Assembly: GCA_902729315.2 (NCBI GenBank)
Contig: LR746265.1
Coordinates: forward strand, 9,109,392 to 9,173,391
Origin: Spirodela intermedia
Lineage: Eukaryota; Streptophyta; Magnoliopsida; Alismatales; Araceae
Length of the DNA: 64,000 nucleotides
Reading direction: 5' to 3'
In this document: one piece after another, positions 34,510 through 45,568 of the stretch
Layout of the letters: each line of letters opens with the position of its first letter
Numbering within the stretch: position 1 is the first letter of the stretch
The notes under the pieces: generated by a model
Database searches by the model: none
What the model saw: the letters and a program-made list of their open reading frames with translations, nothing else
What the model was told of the DNA's origin: nothing
Translations under genes and position numbers: made by a program

Positions 34510-37500
34510 TTACTCTTGAATTTCTTTTAATAATAAAATTTCTTTTTCTGCAAGGCGTTCATGTTCTATGTAATGTTTAAGCCGCTGTCTATTTACCTTA
34601 AAGTTATGATCACTTTTAGGATCTTTAATCATTACAGCCCCATGATCATATGTCTCTTCCACCACATAAGGCCCTTTCCATTTTGATTTTAATTTTCCTG
34701 GGAATAATTTCAGCCTAGAATCATATAACCACACTTTTTGTCCAACATCAAATTTTTTTCTGCTAATGTATTTATCATGAAAATTTTTAGTTTTTTCTTT
34801 ATATATTCTATGATTTTCATAAGCTTCATTCCTCAACTCCTCTAGTTCATGTAGCTGAAAATTCTATGCCCACCAGCTGATTTTTCATCCATACATAAAT
34901 TTTTTATAACCCATAATGCTTTATGCTCTATTTCCACAGGAAGATGACATGGCTTTCCAAAAATGAGACGAAATGGGGACATACCTATGGGATTTTTATA
35001 AGCTGTTCTATAAGCCCATAATGCATCTTGTAATTTCGTGGGCCAATCTTTCCTATCTAGTCTAACTATTTTTCTCAAAATTATCTGAATTTCCCTATTT
35101 GCTACTTCAGCTTGCCCATTTGTTTGGGGATGATATGGAGTTGCTACTCTATAGTGTACTCTATTCTTTTTCAACAGTTCCCTGAAATGTTTATTTGTAA
35201 AATGTGTTCCTCCATCACTAATAATCACTCTAGGACATCCAAATCTCGAAAAATATTTTCCTGCACAAATTTTATCACGATTTTATGATCATTAGTTCTA
35301 GTAGGAATAGCTTCCACCCACTTCGACACATAATCAATAGCAAGCAAAATATATTCATATTTTTCAACTGATGGGAAGGGACCCATGAAATCTATTCCCC
35401 ATACATCAAAAATTTCGACTACTAACATGTTACTCATGGGAATTTCATCTTTTTTACTCATGTTACCTATAGATTGGCATGAAATACATGTTCTACTAAA
35501 TTCTATAGAATCTCTAATGATTGTAGGCTAATAAAAACCACACTGAAAATTTTTTGCAGCTGTTTTTCGTCCAGAGAAATGTCCTCCACAGTTAGATGAA
35601 TGGCACATGTTAATAATGCTATGGTATTCTTCTTCAGGAACACATCTCCTTAAAATTTGATCATTGCCCAAGTAATATAAATCAGGATCATGCCAAAAAT
35701 AATTTCTAATCTTAGAAAAGAAATGATGTTTTCTGTTCTTATCCCACTTTTCTGGAGTTTTTCCAAAAACCAAAAAATTAACAACATGTGCATACCATGG
35801 TGATGGTTGATGTTGAGCTGCCATCAATTGTTCATCTAGAAATGCGTCTTGTAAAGGTGTTGCATTTATTCCTGTGTCACTTAATCTAGAAAGATGGTCA
35901 GCAACAGCATTCTTGAAACCTTTTTTATCTTTTATTTCTAAGTCAAATTCTTGTAACAATAAAATCCATCTTAATAAATGTGGCTTTGCATCTTTCTTAT
36001 TTAATAGATATTTTAATGCTACATGATCAGTATAAATAATAATTTTAGCTCTCAAAATATATGATCTAAACCTTTCTAACGAAAATACTACAGCTAACAA
36101 CTCTTTTTCAGTCGTGGTATAATTTAATTGAGCATCGGATATAGTTTTACTAGCATATGAAATTACTATGGGTTTTGACTCTTTTGTTTGTCCTAGAATG
36201 GCCCCCACTGCATAATTCGATGCATCACACATTATTTCAAAAGGGAATTGACCAATCAGGAGCTTATAAAATGGGTGCCTCAGTAAGTAATCTTTTTATT
36301 TCGGAAAAAGACTCAAAACATTTTTCATCAAAATTAAAAGGCACATCTTTAGATAATAGCATGGTGAGAGGTTTAGAAATCTTCAAAAAATCTTGAATAA
36401 ATTTTCTGTAATAACCTGCATGACCCAAGAAAGATCTAATCTGTTTTACTGAATTTGGAGGTTTCATTTTAGATATAATATCAATTTTTGCTCTATCCAC
36501 CTCTAAACCCCTTTTACTCACAATATGACCCAACACAACTCCCTCTTTAACCATAAAATGTGATTTCTTCCAACTCAAAACTAATTTTTTCTCTATGCAT
36601 TTCTCAAGTACATGCTGTAAATGATTTAAGCATTCATCAAATGATTCACCAAAAATAGAAAAATCGTCCATAAAAATTTCCATGCATTTTCCAATCATAT
36701 CAGAAAAAATAGACAACATACATATTTGAAATGTGGCTGGAGCATTACACAAACCAAAAAGCATGTGTTTAAAAGCAAAAGTACCAAATGGACAAGTGAA
36801 AGTTGTTTTTTCTTGATCTAAAGGGTTTATATAAATTTGATTATAACCAGAGTATCCATCTAGAAAACAAAAAAAGTTTTTTCCAGCTAATTTTTCTAGA
36901 ATTTGATCAGTAAATGGTAGGGGAAAATGATCTTTTCTAGTAACTGAATTTAATTTTCTATAATCAATGCAAACCCTCCAACCGGTAGTTAATCTTGTTT
37001 GTATTTCATCCCCATTTTTCATTTTTTATAACCGTGATCCCTGATTTTTTTGGCACTACTTGTGTAGGACTAGCCCATTTGCTATCTGAAATAGAATAAA
37101 TAATATCAACAGCCAGCCACTTTAAAATTTCTTTTTTTACAATTTCTATCATGTTAGGATTTAATCTTCGTTGTGGTTCCCTACTAGTTCTGGCCCCCTC
37201 CTCTAGATATATACTATGCATACATACACTCATATCAATGCCCCTTAGATCGTCCATTTTCCAGGCCATAGCCTTCTTATTTTTTCGAAGTACATCTAAT
37301 AATTCTTCTTCCTGTTCATCACTCAAATCAGCTGCAATAATAACAGGAAATGAATTATTTTCCTCCAAAAACATATATTTTAAACTAGAGGGAAGAGGTT
37401 TCAACTCTAAATTCAGATGATCTTCCTCTTTCTTTTCTCTCAAATTTATATTCTCTATTTCCTCTAATTCTTCCAGCACACAGTCATCAATAACATCTGG

Positions 37501-37662
37501 ATCATCAAAATCATCTAGAAGATCTATGGTATGACAATCATATACTTGTGATTTCTTAAGATCATTTGGTACCTCAAAAATTTTAATTTCTACTGATTGA
37601 TCTCCACATGAAATTTTCGCAATACCTGTGAGAAAATCAATATTCATCTTTGTTGTATGCAA
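34510..37662 (-). pseudogene. pol of element E3: protease end, RT, RNase H, integrase (multiply broken)
   Basis: Homology is continuous but split into open pieces at 37662-37006, 37022-36264, 36232-35528, 35461-35225, 35228-34842 and 34836-34510. Breaks include a one-base insertion in an A-run near 37015, TAA for Gln near 36263, TAG for Trp near 35528, a frame error near 35250 in FSRFG, and another near 34840. Catalytic motifs survive: [11 protein letters not shown] and FMDD of RT, CDAS, YTDH and ADHLSR of RNase [16 protein letters not shown] and [10 protein letters not shown] of integrase. Intact motifs with many lesions indicate an element that was once active. Confidence 0.88.
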
Positions 37663-37673
37663 AAATGGTCTCC

Positions 37674-39830
37674 CTAGGATGATTGGTGTATCATAAAACT
37701 GTCCATAAAATCCATTTCCAGCACTACAAAATCAGTTGGAAATTTACACCCTTTAACTGTTACTATCACATTTTCTAAAATACCTTTAGGATGTTTTATG
37801 GATCTATCAATAAATTGTAAGGTAACAGTAGAAGGTTTAAGATCAGAAATATTAAATTTATCACAAATACTTGTAGGTAATAAATTAATACTAGCACCGG
37901 TGTCAAGTAATGCATTCTGAAAAGTGGATCCACCAATATCACACGAAATTAAAGGGGCACCTGTATCTCTCAATTTATATGGTAATTGATTTAATAATAA
38001 TGCACTAGCATGCATAGATAATTTTTCTACTCTAGGTTCCCTTTTTGGTGTACACATTTCTTTCAAAACTCTAGCATATTCAAGAATATGTTCAATGGTA
38101 GTGAGTAAAGGAAGACTAATTTGCACATCTTGTAAAATTTTCTTTATTTCTTCATTGTGTTCCTTTTTCTTTCTTTGTCTAGGCTCTAGAGCTTTAGGAA
38201 ATGGAATGGTTGTCCTCTCTTTCGAAATTTCCTTGGTAGAATCTATAAAATCTTCTTCTACTCCTATTTGATTTTGTTTTGGGTTGTCCACATTTTCTTT
38301 TTCTTCTAATGTTTGGGGATAAGGATCAGGTAAGATCTTACCACTCCTTAATGCATTCACTGTCCTAACATTTTCATTTCGTGGGTTTTTTCCTAAATTC
38401 ATGCTACTAGACTCCCCTTGCTGAAATCCTATTGTTGGGCGGTTCCCTGGATTTTCTACGGGCTGACTAGGTAGCTGTCCCTCTTCTCTCTTATTCCCAA
38501 GGACCTCTATAATTTGTTTCTCGTGCTGCATCATTTGATTCATAGTTTGTTGCATCATTTGATTCATAGTTTGTTGCATAATTTGGCTCATTTGCTGCAT
38601 CATTTCCATAGCATCAGGTTGGATTTGAGAGGGCTCATTTTTTTGAAATCTGTTTTCTTGTTTTGGATGAAATTCAGAGTTTGAATTGGGTCTAAGTGCT
38701 TCTAGATTTTGAATATTATTTGGGTCTCTCCATGAAAAATTATTCCTCCAATTAAGATTATAAGAATTTAAAAAAGGTTCCCTATTTCTATTAAAACCGT
38801 GAGCTACTTGCACTTGTTCTTGCTTAGGGTGAAATGATTGATTTAAATTATAACATTGAAATTCAGAATAATCATTTTCACCATACATAGAACATGTACT
38901 ATTTGAATTAAATTGAGGGTTAAGAGGCTTTCTAATATTGTCAATAAGCAAATCAAGTTTTTCTAATCTTTGATTAATCTGATTAACCTCATTTCTAAGT
39001 TTAGAATCATCATCATGATACAATTCATAAATTCCTCTCTTCTTATCCCTGTCATATAATTCAAAAGAGGCTTGATCTCTAGAATTTTCACTTAAATTCT
39101 CATAAAGACTGTAAATCTCATCAGGGGTTTTCTCCATAAAAGCTCCTCCACATATAGAATCAACCATATTTCTATGTTGTTCTAATAATCCATCATAAAA
39201 AATTTTATTGAGCTGCCACTTGGGTATAGCATGATGAGGACACTTTCTAAGTAAATCTTTCAATGTTTCCCATGTCTCATGTAAAGTTTCTCCTGGTCTT
39301 TGAGAAAAACTCCATATATGTTTTCTCATATTTTGGGTTTTTCCTAAGGGATAAAATTTTCGAAGAAAGGCCTGTTCTATGTCTTTCAAGCTAGTTAATT
39401 CTCTATCTAATGTGGATAGCCAATGGCTAGCTTTGTCCCTAAGTGTATGAGGAAATAATTTCATCTTAATAATTTCCGGTGTAACTTGAGGAAGATTAAC
39501 TAAATCACAGACCATATGAAATTTTTCTAAGTGCTGATGAGGTTCCTCTAAAAGCAATCCATGAAAATTAGGGAGCATTTGAAAAATTCTTGGATTTATT
39601 TCGAATTTAACAGTGGGTGCTAATGGGACTCTAATATTTGATGCTCTTTGAAATGAATCAGGGATATAATGATTTTTCATGGCCATAGGATTGTTCTCAG
39701 TTTGACCTGTACTTCCTTCAGGATCCATCAAAATTAACTTTTCTTTCGGATTTTTAGTCTTGAATGAAATAATGAAAGGATTTTCTAGCCTTGGATGCAA
39801 GGATCTTCTACCATGCATAAAAAAAATCAA
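37674..39830 (-). CDS. gag-protease ORF of element E3
   Basis: 718 open codons on the minus strand. The N-terminal part carries the retrotransposon gag domain (SFQRASNIRVPLAP, FHMVCDLVNLPQVTPEIIK, LRDKASHWLSTLDREL). Next comes a spacer with a degenerate zinc knuckle (CSMYGEND...C) and a Gln/Met-rich repeat (two QQTMNQMM units). The aspartic protease motif LLDTGASINLLP has its Asp at about residue 643. The frame ends where a one-base deletion near 37700 breaks what should read DTPIILGRPFLHTAKMNID, which continues in the next frame at 37662. The start could be the first Met at 39830 or the Met of MDPEGSTGQTENN about 34 codons later. Confidence 0.88.
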   Translation of the reverse strand: MIFFMHGRRSLHPRLENPFIISFKTKNPKEKLILMDPEGSTGQTENNPMAMKNHYIPDSFQRASNIRVPLAPTVKFEINPRIFQMLPNFHGLLLEEPHQHLEKFHMVCDLVNLPQVTPEIIKMKLFPHTLRDKASHWLSTLDRELTSLKDIEQAFLRKFYPLGKTQNMRKHIWSFSQRPGETLHETWETLKDLLRKCPHHAIPKWQLNKIFYDGLLEQHRNMVDSICGGAFMEKTPDEIYSLYENLSENSRDQASFELYDRDKKRGIYELYHDDDSKLRNEVNQINQRLEKLDLLIDNIRKPLNPQFNSNSTCSMYGENDYSEFQCYNLNQSFHPKQEQVQVAHGFNRNREPFLNSYNLNWRNNFSWRDPNNIQNLEALRPNSNSEFHPKQENRFQKNEPSQIQPDAMEMMQQMSQIMQQTMNQMMQQTMNQMMQHEKQIIEVLGNKREEGQLPSQPVENPGNRPTIGFQQGESSSMNLGKNPRNENVRTVNALRSGKILPDPYPQTLEEKENVDNPKQNQIGVEEDFIDSTKEISKERTTIPFPKALEPRQRKKKEHNEEIKKILQDVQISLPLLTTIEHILEYARVLKEMCTPKREPRVEKLSMHASALLLNQLPYKLRDTGAPLISCDIGGSTFQNALLDTGASINLLPTSICDKFNISDLKPSTVTLQFIDRSIKHPKGILENVIVTVKGCKFPTDFVVLEMDFMDSFMIHQSS

Positions 39831-40010
39831 TAAATTTGAGGGAAAAATTTAGTAATTGTTACCCTCCTTCAGTATGCTCCAGTCCTTGCCTTGCTTCTTC
39901 TTGTTCCCTTTTTCTTAAAAAAAAATCAGCAAAAAGAAAATAAAACAAGAGTTAAATTTTTTGTGTACTCTAAGAGAAAAATAGAAAAATACTAAATATT
40001 ATGCAATACA

Positions 40011-40028
40011 TCCCCGGCAACGGCACCA
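40011..40028 (-). other. Primer-binding site of element E3
   Basis: On the minus strand TGGTGCCGTTGCCGGGGA, one mismatch from the tRNA-Asp type site, five bases from the LTR end. Confidence 0.88.
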
Positions 40029-40033
40029 AAATT

Positions 40034-41669
40034 TGACGTGACTCAATCGTTGTATATTAAATCATGCAAATTTAAAATTTATAAAACTAGAAAATATGAA
40101 TTTTCAAATATTTAGAAGTATTTCTGAACAAATATATCAATTATAATTCAATAAAACTTCCAAAAATAGCGGTAATTTTCCAAGTCGATCACATGGATGT
40201 AATATAATATATGGTAATTATTCAGAATTTTTCTCAATGAATATGATTTTCTATAAATTGTATACTAGGAAATGAAAAGGAAATATATTTAAAATTCATG
40301 AAAAAGGGAAATAAGGGTGCGGACGTCAAGATGACGTCAGCACCCGGCGAACGCGAATCGGGCAGAAACAGAGTTCCACTCGGCGATTCTTACATAAGCG
40401 ATTACGACGATTTAATTAATCAAATTAAGATCTGTAAAAGCTGGACAAATTGTAATAGAACAAAATATATTTTGGTAAATTAAAATCACAAAAACTATCA
40501 CTAAATGAAGCGTAAAGTAAGTTGAAAGTAGGAAAACAAAGTTCCGGCATCGCGACGGCGATGCGTCGGCGATGCATCGGAATCCTGAGCGTTCGGGAGG
40601 ATCATCGCGTAGTGTCCACGGCCTCGAAGCCTCTCCTTGGACAAAGACGACGTGGGCAATCTCTAGATCTTCTCGCGAAGTCTAGAGATTAATGAAATAG
40701 GTCGTCGAGTCATCTCCGGCGGCTGTCACCTGGCGGAGCGGAAAAATGGCGACTTTGCAGCTCTCTGGCGACTGTCACCTGACGGAGAGGAGTTGAATGG
40801 AGGTGGGGTGTGTGTCAGGGAGCTTCATCCTCAGGTCTGCGCAACAAGAGGAGGCTCTTCATCGCATCTGGTACGCTCTCAGGAGGTGGCGACTCGTCTC
40901 CCGGCGGATCATCCGCTTCCCGACGATGGCCTGTTTGTCGATCAATTGGAGATGATTTACTCGATGGATTCGCGATCCTTTTATCGCGAATCATTCAGCA
41001 ATTTTAGTAGCAATGCTCTATGAATCGCGTTGATGAGATTTTCACCGATGATCCAGCGATTCTCGTTGCTTAATCCTTCACCGGCGATCTACAGGAAAGT
41101 CGCGATAATTAGATAAAAATATATGAATTTTGACTTTGGAAGGACTCGAACCTGCACCGGTCGCCCGCTTCTTCTGAGGAAGGTGTGACGCGGGTTTAGT
41201 CTCACATCGGTTGTCTGCTAATTTTTCAGGCAAATATATAGTAATGTTAGCTTTCTAAGTAAAGTTCCTTCTCCCGCGTGTACAACCACTCCTTGCCCCA
41301 CAGCCGGCTGGTCAGCAGTGACGTGGAAGGGGAGTGGCGCACACGTGCCCCTATCGGTCCAAGCCGCTCGAGCCCCTACTCGCGGCTACTCCCCGACTGA
41401 GCTTCCAACCCGCTTGTAGGCCCGGCTGGCCAGCAGGTCCCCCCATTTGAAATATTTTAGTTTTATTTCTTTTTCTTCATTTATCTCAAAAGTAAGACTA
41501 TAAAAATCATATAAATTCGTATAAAATCACATAATTACCTAACAAATCACATTAATCAACTGAAAACAACTTTTCACACTTTAACACAAATATAAGTCTA
41601 TTTATCACGAGTTAAGGCTAAAACTATATTATTTACTAATTATTAACTCATGATAATGAAGACTTATCA
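40034..41669 (-). mobile_element. 5' LTR of element E3
   Basis: 1,636 bp, inverted ends TGACGTGACTCAATC and GACTTATCA. It keeps the terminal hairpin, the TGACG pair near 40320-40340 (inverted) and the tRNA-like motif near 41145. The antisense frame is interrupted in this copy. Confidence 0.9.
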
Positions 41670-41674
41670 GTAAC

Positions 41675-42527
41675 AATTACTAAAATTTTTTCCCTCGAAT
41701 TTATTGATTTTTTTTATGTATGGTAGAAGATCCTTGCATCCAAGGCTAGAAAATCCTTCCATTATTTCATCCAAAACTAAAAATCTGAAAGAAAAAAAAT
41801 AATTTTGATAGATCTTGAAGAAAGTACAGGTCAAATTGAGAACAATCCTATGGCCATGAAAAATTATTATATCATTGATTCATTTTAAAAAGCATCCAAT
41901 ATTAAAGTCCCATTAGCACCCACTATTAAATTCGAAATAAATCCAAGAATTTTTCAAATGCTCCCTAATTTTCATGGATTGCCTTTAGAGGAACCTCATC
42001 AGCACTTAGAAAAATTTCATATGGTTTGTGATTTAGTTAATCTCCCTCAAGTTACACCGGAAATTATTAAGATGAAATTATGTCCTTATACACTTAGGGA
42101 CAAAGCTAGCCATTGGCTATCCACATTAGATAGAGAATTAACTAGTTTGAAAGATATAGAACAGGCCTTTCTTCAAAAATTTTATCCCTTAGGAAAAACC
42201 CAAAATATGAGAAAATATATATGGAATTTTTCTCAAAGACCAGGAGAAACTTTGCATGAGACATGAGAAAAATTCAAAGATTTACTTAGAATATGTCCTC
42301 ATCATGTTATACTCAAGTGACAACTCAATAGAATTTTTTATGATGAATTATTAGAACAACATAGAAATATGATTGATTCTATATGTGCAGGAGCTTTTAT
42401 GGAGAAAACCCCTGATGAGATTTACAGTCTTTATGAAAATTTAAGTGAAAATTCTAGAGATCAAGCCTCTTTTGAATTATATGACAAGGATAAGAAGAGA
42501 GGAATTTATGAATTGCATCATGATGAT
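41675..42527 (+). pseudogene. Leader and gag fragment of element E4
   Basis: Continues the E4 leader after the E3 insertion. The gag part includes FHGLPLEEPHQHLEKFHMV and LRDKASHWLSTLDREL (open at 41958-42266), followed by HET and a TGA, then KFKDLLRICPHHVI with further stops. It ends at ELHHDD where an LTR start interrupts it at 42528. The rest of gag and all of pol are absent. Confidence 0.82.
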
Positions 42528-42848
42528 TGATAAGTCTTCATTATCATGAGTTAATAATTAGTAAATAATATAGTTTTAGCCTTAACTCGTGATAAATAGA
42601 CTTATATTTGTGTTAAAGTGTGAAAAGTGGTTTTCAATTGATTAATGTGATTTTTTAGGTAATTATGTGATTTTATACGAATTTATATGATTTTTACAGT
42701 CTTACTTTTGAGTTAAATGAAGAAAAAAAAAACTAAAATATTTCAAAATGGGGGGACCCGCCGGCCAGCCAGGCCTGCAAGCGGGTCGGAAGCTCAGTCG
42801 GGGAGTAGCCACAAGCAGGGGCTTGAGCGGCTTGGACCGATAGGGGCA
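42528..42848 (+). mobile_element. Athila LTR fragment (first 321 bp)
   Basis: Begins TGATAAGTCTTC directly in gag with no polypurine tract before it, so it was inserted there or created by a deletion. It breaks off at GATAGGGGCA and is followed by another LTR in the opposite orientation. Confidence 0.8.
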
Positions 42849-44489
42849 TGACGTGACTTAGTCATTGTATTTTAAATCACGCAAATATAAAATTTATAAA
42901 ACTAGAAAATACGAATTTTCGGATATTTAGAAGTATTTCTAAATAAATATATCAATTATAATTCAATAAAACTTCCAAAAATAGCAGTAATTTCCCAAGT
43001 CAATCAAAGGGATGTAATATAATATTTTGTAATTATTCAGATTTTTTCTCAATGAATACAATTTTCTATGAATTTTATAGTAGGAAATGAAAAGGAAATA
43101 TATTAAAAATTCACGAAAAAAAAGGAAATAAGGGTGCGGACGTCAGGATGACGTCAGCGCCCGGCGAACGCAAATCGGGTGGAAACAGAGTTCTGCCTGG
43201 CGATTCTTACGTAAATGATTACATACGATTTAATTAATCAAATTAAGATCTATAAAAGTCGAAAGAATCATAATTGAACGAAGTATAGTTTGGTAAATTA
43301 AAATCACACAAAGTATCACTAAATGAAGCGTAAATTAAATTGAAAGCAGGAAAACAGAGTTCTGGTGTCGCGACGGCGATGCGTCGGCGATGCATCGGAA
43401 TCCTGAGCGTTCGGGAGGATCATCGCGTAGTGTCCACGGCCTCGAAGCCTCTCCTTGGACAAAGACGACGTGGGCAATCTCTAGATCTTCTCGCGAAGTC
43501 TAGAGATTAATGAAATGGGTTGTCGAGTCGTCTCCGGCGGCTGTCACCCGGCGGAGCGGAAAAACAACGACTTTGCGGCTCTCCGGCGACTATCACCTGA
43601 CGGAGAGGAGCTGGATGGAGGTGGGGTGCGTGTCAGGGAGCTTCATCCTCAGGTCCGCGCAGCAAGAGGAGGCTCTTCATCACATCCGGTACGCTCTCAG
43701 GAGGTGGTGACTCGTCTCCCGGCGGATCGTCCTCTTCACGACGACGGTTTGTTTGTCGATCAATCGGAGATGATTTACTCGATAGATTCGCGATCCTTTT
43801 ATCGCGAATTGTTCAGCAATTTTAGTAGTAATGCTCCGCGAATCGCGTTGACGAGATTTTCGCCGATGATCCAGCGATTCTCGTTGCTTAATCCTTCAGC
43901 GGCGATCTGCAGAAAAGTCGCGATAATCAGATAAAAATATATGAATTTTGACTCTGGGAGAATTCGAACCCGCGCCGGTTGTCCGCCCCGTCTGAGGAAG
44001 TTATGACGCGGGTTTAGTCTTACATCGGTTGTGCGCCGATTTTTCAGGCGAATATATAGTAATGTTAGCTTTCTAAGCAAAGTTCCTTCTCTCGCGTGTA
44101 TGACCACTCCTTGCCCCACAGCCGGCTGGCCATCGGTGACGTGGAAGGGGAGTGGCGCACACGTGCCCCTATCGGTCCAAGCCGCTCGAGCCCCTGCTCG
44201 CGGCTACTCGCCGACTGAGCTTCCGACCCGCTTGCGGGCCCGACTGGCCGGCGGGTCCCCCCCATTTTACAATATTTTAGTTTTATTTCTTTTTCTTCAT
44301 TTATCTCAAAAGTAAGACTATAAAAATCATATAAATTCGTATAAAATCACATAATTACCCAAAAAATCACATAAATCAATTGAAAACAACTTTTCACACT
44401 TTAACACAAATATAAGTCTATTTATCACGAGTTAAGGCTAAAACTATATTATTTACTAATTATTAACTCATGATAATGAAAACTTATCA
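42849..44489 (-). mobile_element. Full-length Athila LTR without target duplication
   Basis: Complete 1.64-kb LTR, inverted ends TGACGTGACTTAG and AACTTATCA. The left flank (GGGCA) and right flank (GGAGG) do not match, so at least one junction was rearranged. The right end coincides exactly with the start of duplication copy 2. The antisense 139-codon frame is at 43515-43934. Confidence 0.85.
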
Positions 44490-45568
44490 GGAGGTTATCT
44501 TTTCCTTCATTTGCATGCATTGGAGATAATGCGTCATTCAAGTAGGGGGGAGAACAAAAAAAATTCAAAAATGTTATGAATATTTTAAAAAATTTGCTGC
44601 ATTGATTATTGCACAAACACGTATGCTTAAATGAACAAAGCCTAATGCTCCTTTAAAAGGGTAAGTCAATTAGAAAAGTTTACCTTCTCTAGATTAGGGG
44701 TGTGGATCTCATGAAAAAAAGATAGGTGAATTCTTTACCATGATCATTATTCTTTGAAGTATGAAGGAGTTTTAGGTTGTATTCATGGGTATGTGGTGCG
44801 ACAATAAATGGCTAATGATAGTATATTGTGGACGAAAACGATTGAACTAGATCATCTTAGTCTAGTTATTATGTTGTGGTTGATAAGTCTTCATTATCTG
44901 TATTTACCTTATATTTATCAATATTTAGTGCATAAAGTTAATAGAAATAATACATGTTACATTTAATTCGTACGTATTCAGATTTCATTCATACATAAAC
45001 ATGCATTTTAATATTTTTAATATTATTTTAAGATAATTAATTTTACATAATTATGCATGAAATATTTTTTATGTGAGTTTTAGGATTTTCTAGAATTTAT
45101 TCTGGATTTTCTGAATTTTTCTAGAATTTCTCATAATTTCTAAGAGTTTTTGATATTTTTTAGGAATTAATAAAGGTCTAAAATAAAAGAAAATCAGAAT
45201 GAGTTGGGCTGGGCCGAGCCAAGTGACCCAATGGGCCGGAATATTCAGAGGCTAAAAGTTAAACCATCAACAGGTCGACAGTGGAAGCAGAACCGACGAG
45301 TTAGCATGAGACTTAAGCAGATGTGGGACACGTGGCCCACACGGATTCGACGACATTTCAATGGACATCGTGAACAGAAATTGGCACAATTTACGTCAGA
45401 CCCCAGAGAGAAATGTAATTGGAGATCCGTACCTAATGGCAGAACGTAAAAGAGGAGCGGGTGATAGAGTGAGGCTGTCATTGATCTCTCTTTCTTTCGC
45501 GCCTTTTCTCGCTCCCTTTGTCTGTCTGCTCTCTCTCACTCTATCTTGCTCTCGCTTTCTTTCTGTGG
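44490..45568 (+). other. Kinase upstream region, copy 2
   Basis: Same content as the copy 1 upstream region: a purine tract near 44540, an LTR-like start TGATAAGTCTTCATTATCTG at 44882, AT-rich DNA, then GC-richer DNA. No separate gene is seen. Confidence 0.5.
45323..45340 (+). promoter_or_regulatory. G-box palindrome upstream of kinase copy 2
   Basis: Identical to the copy 1 site: GTGGGACACGTGGCCCAC, about 230 bp before the proposed start codon. Confidence 0.45.

Larger units (their letters stand above)
31300..41669 (-). mobile_element. Complete Athila-type Ty3/gypsy element E3 (10.37 kb, minus strand)
   Basis: Both LTRs (5' 41669-40034, 3' 32910-31300), primer-binding site, gag-pol and polypurine tract are present. 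A perfect target duplication GTAAC lies at 31295-31299 and 41670-41674. The element sits in the untranslated leader of E4, whose sequence continues across the gap. The LTRs differ by about 10 bases in their first 127 aligned bases, and the 3' LTR lacks about 25 bp near the TATA region, so the insertion is not recent. Confidence 0.93.
29817..42527 (+). mobile_element. Older plus-strand Athila element E4, carrying a nested element
   Basis: Truncated 5' LTR 29817-31122, primer-binding site 31128-31145, leader to 31299, then interruption by E3 (31300-41669), then leader and gag 41675-42527. Nothing beyond gag remains; gag is broken off by an LTR start at 42528. Confidence 0.8.

Noticed and set aside
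36157-36396. Plus-strand frame inside element E3
   Set aside because: Antisense shadow of the RT/RNase H region.
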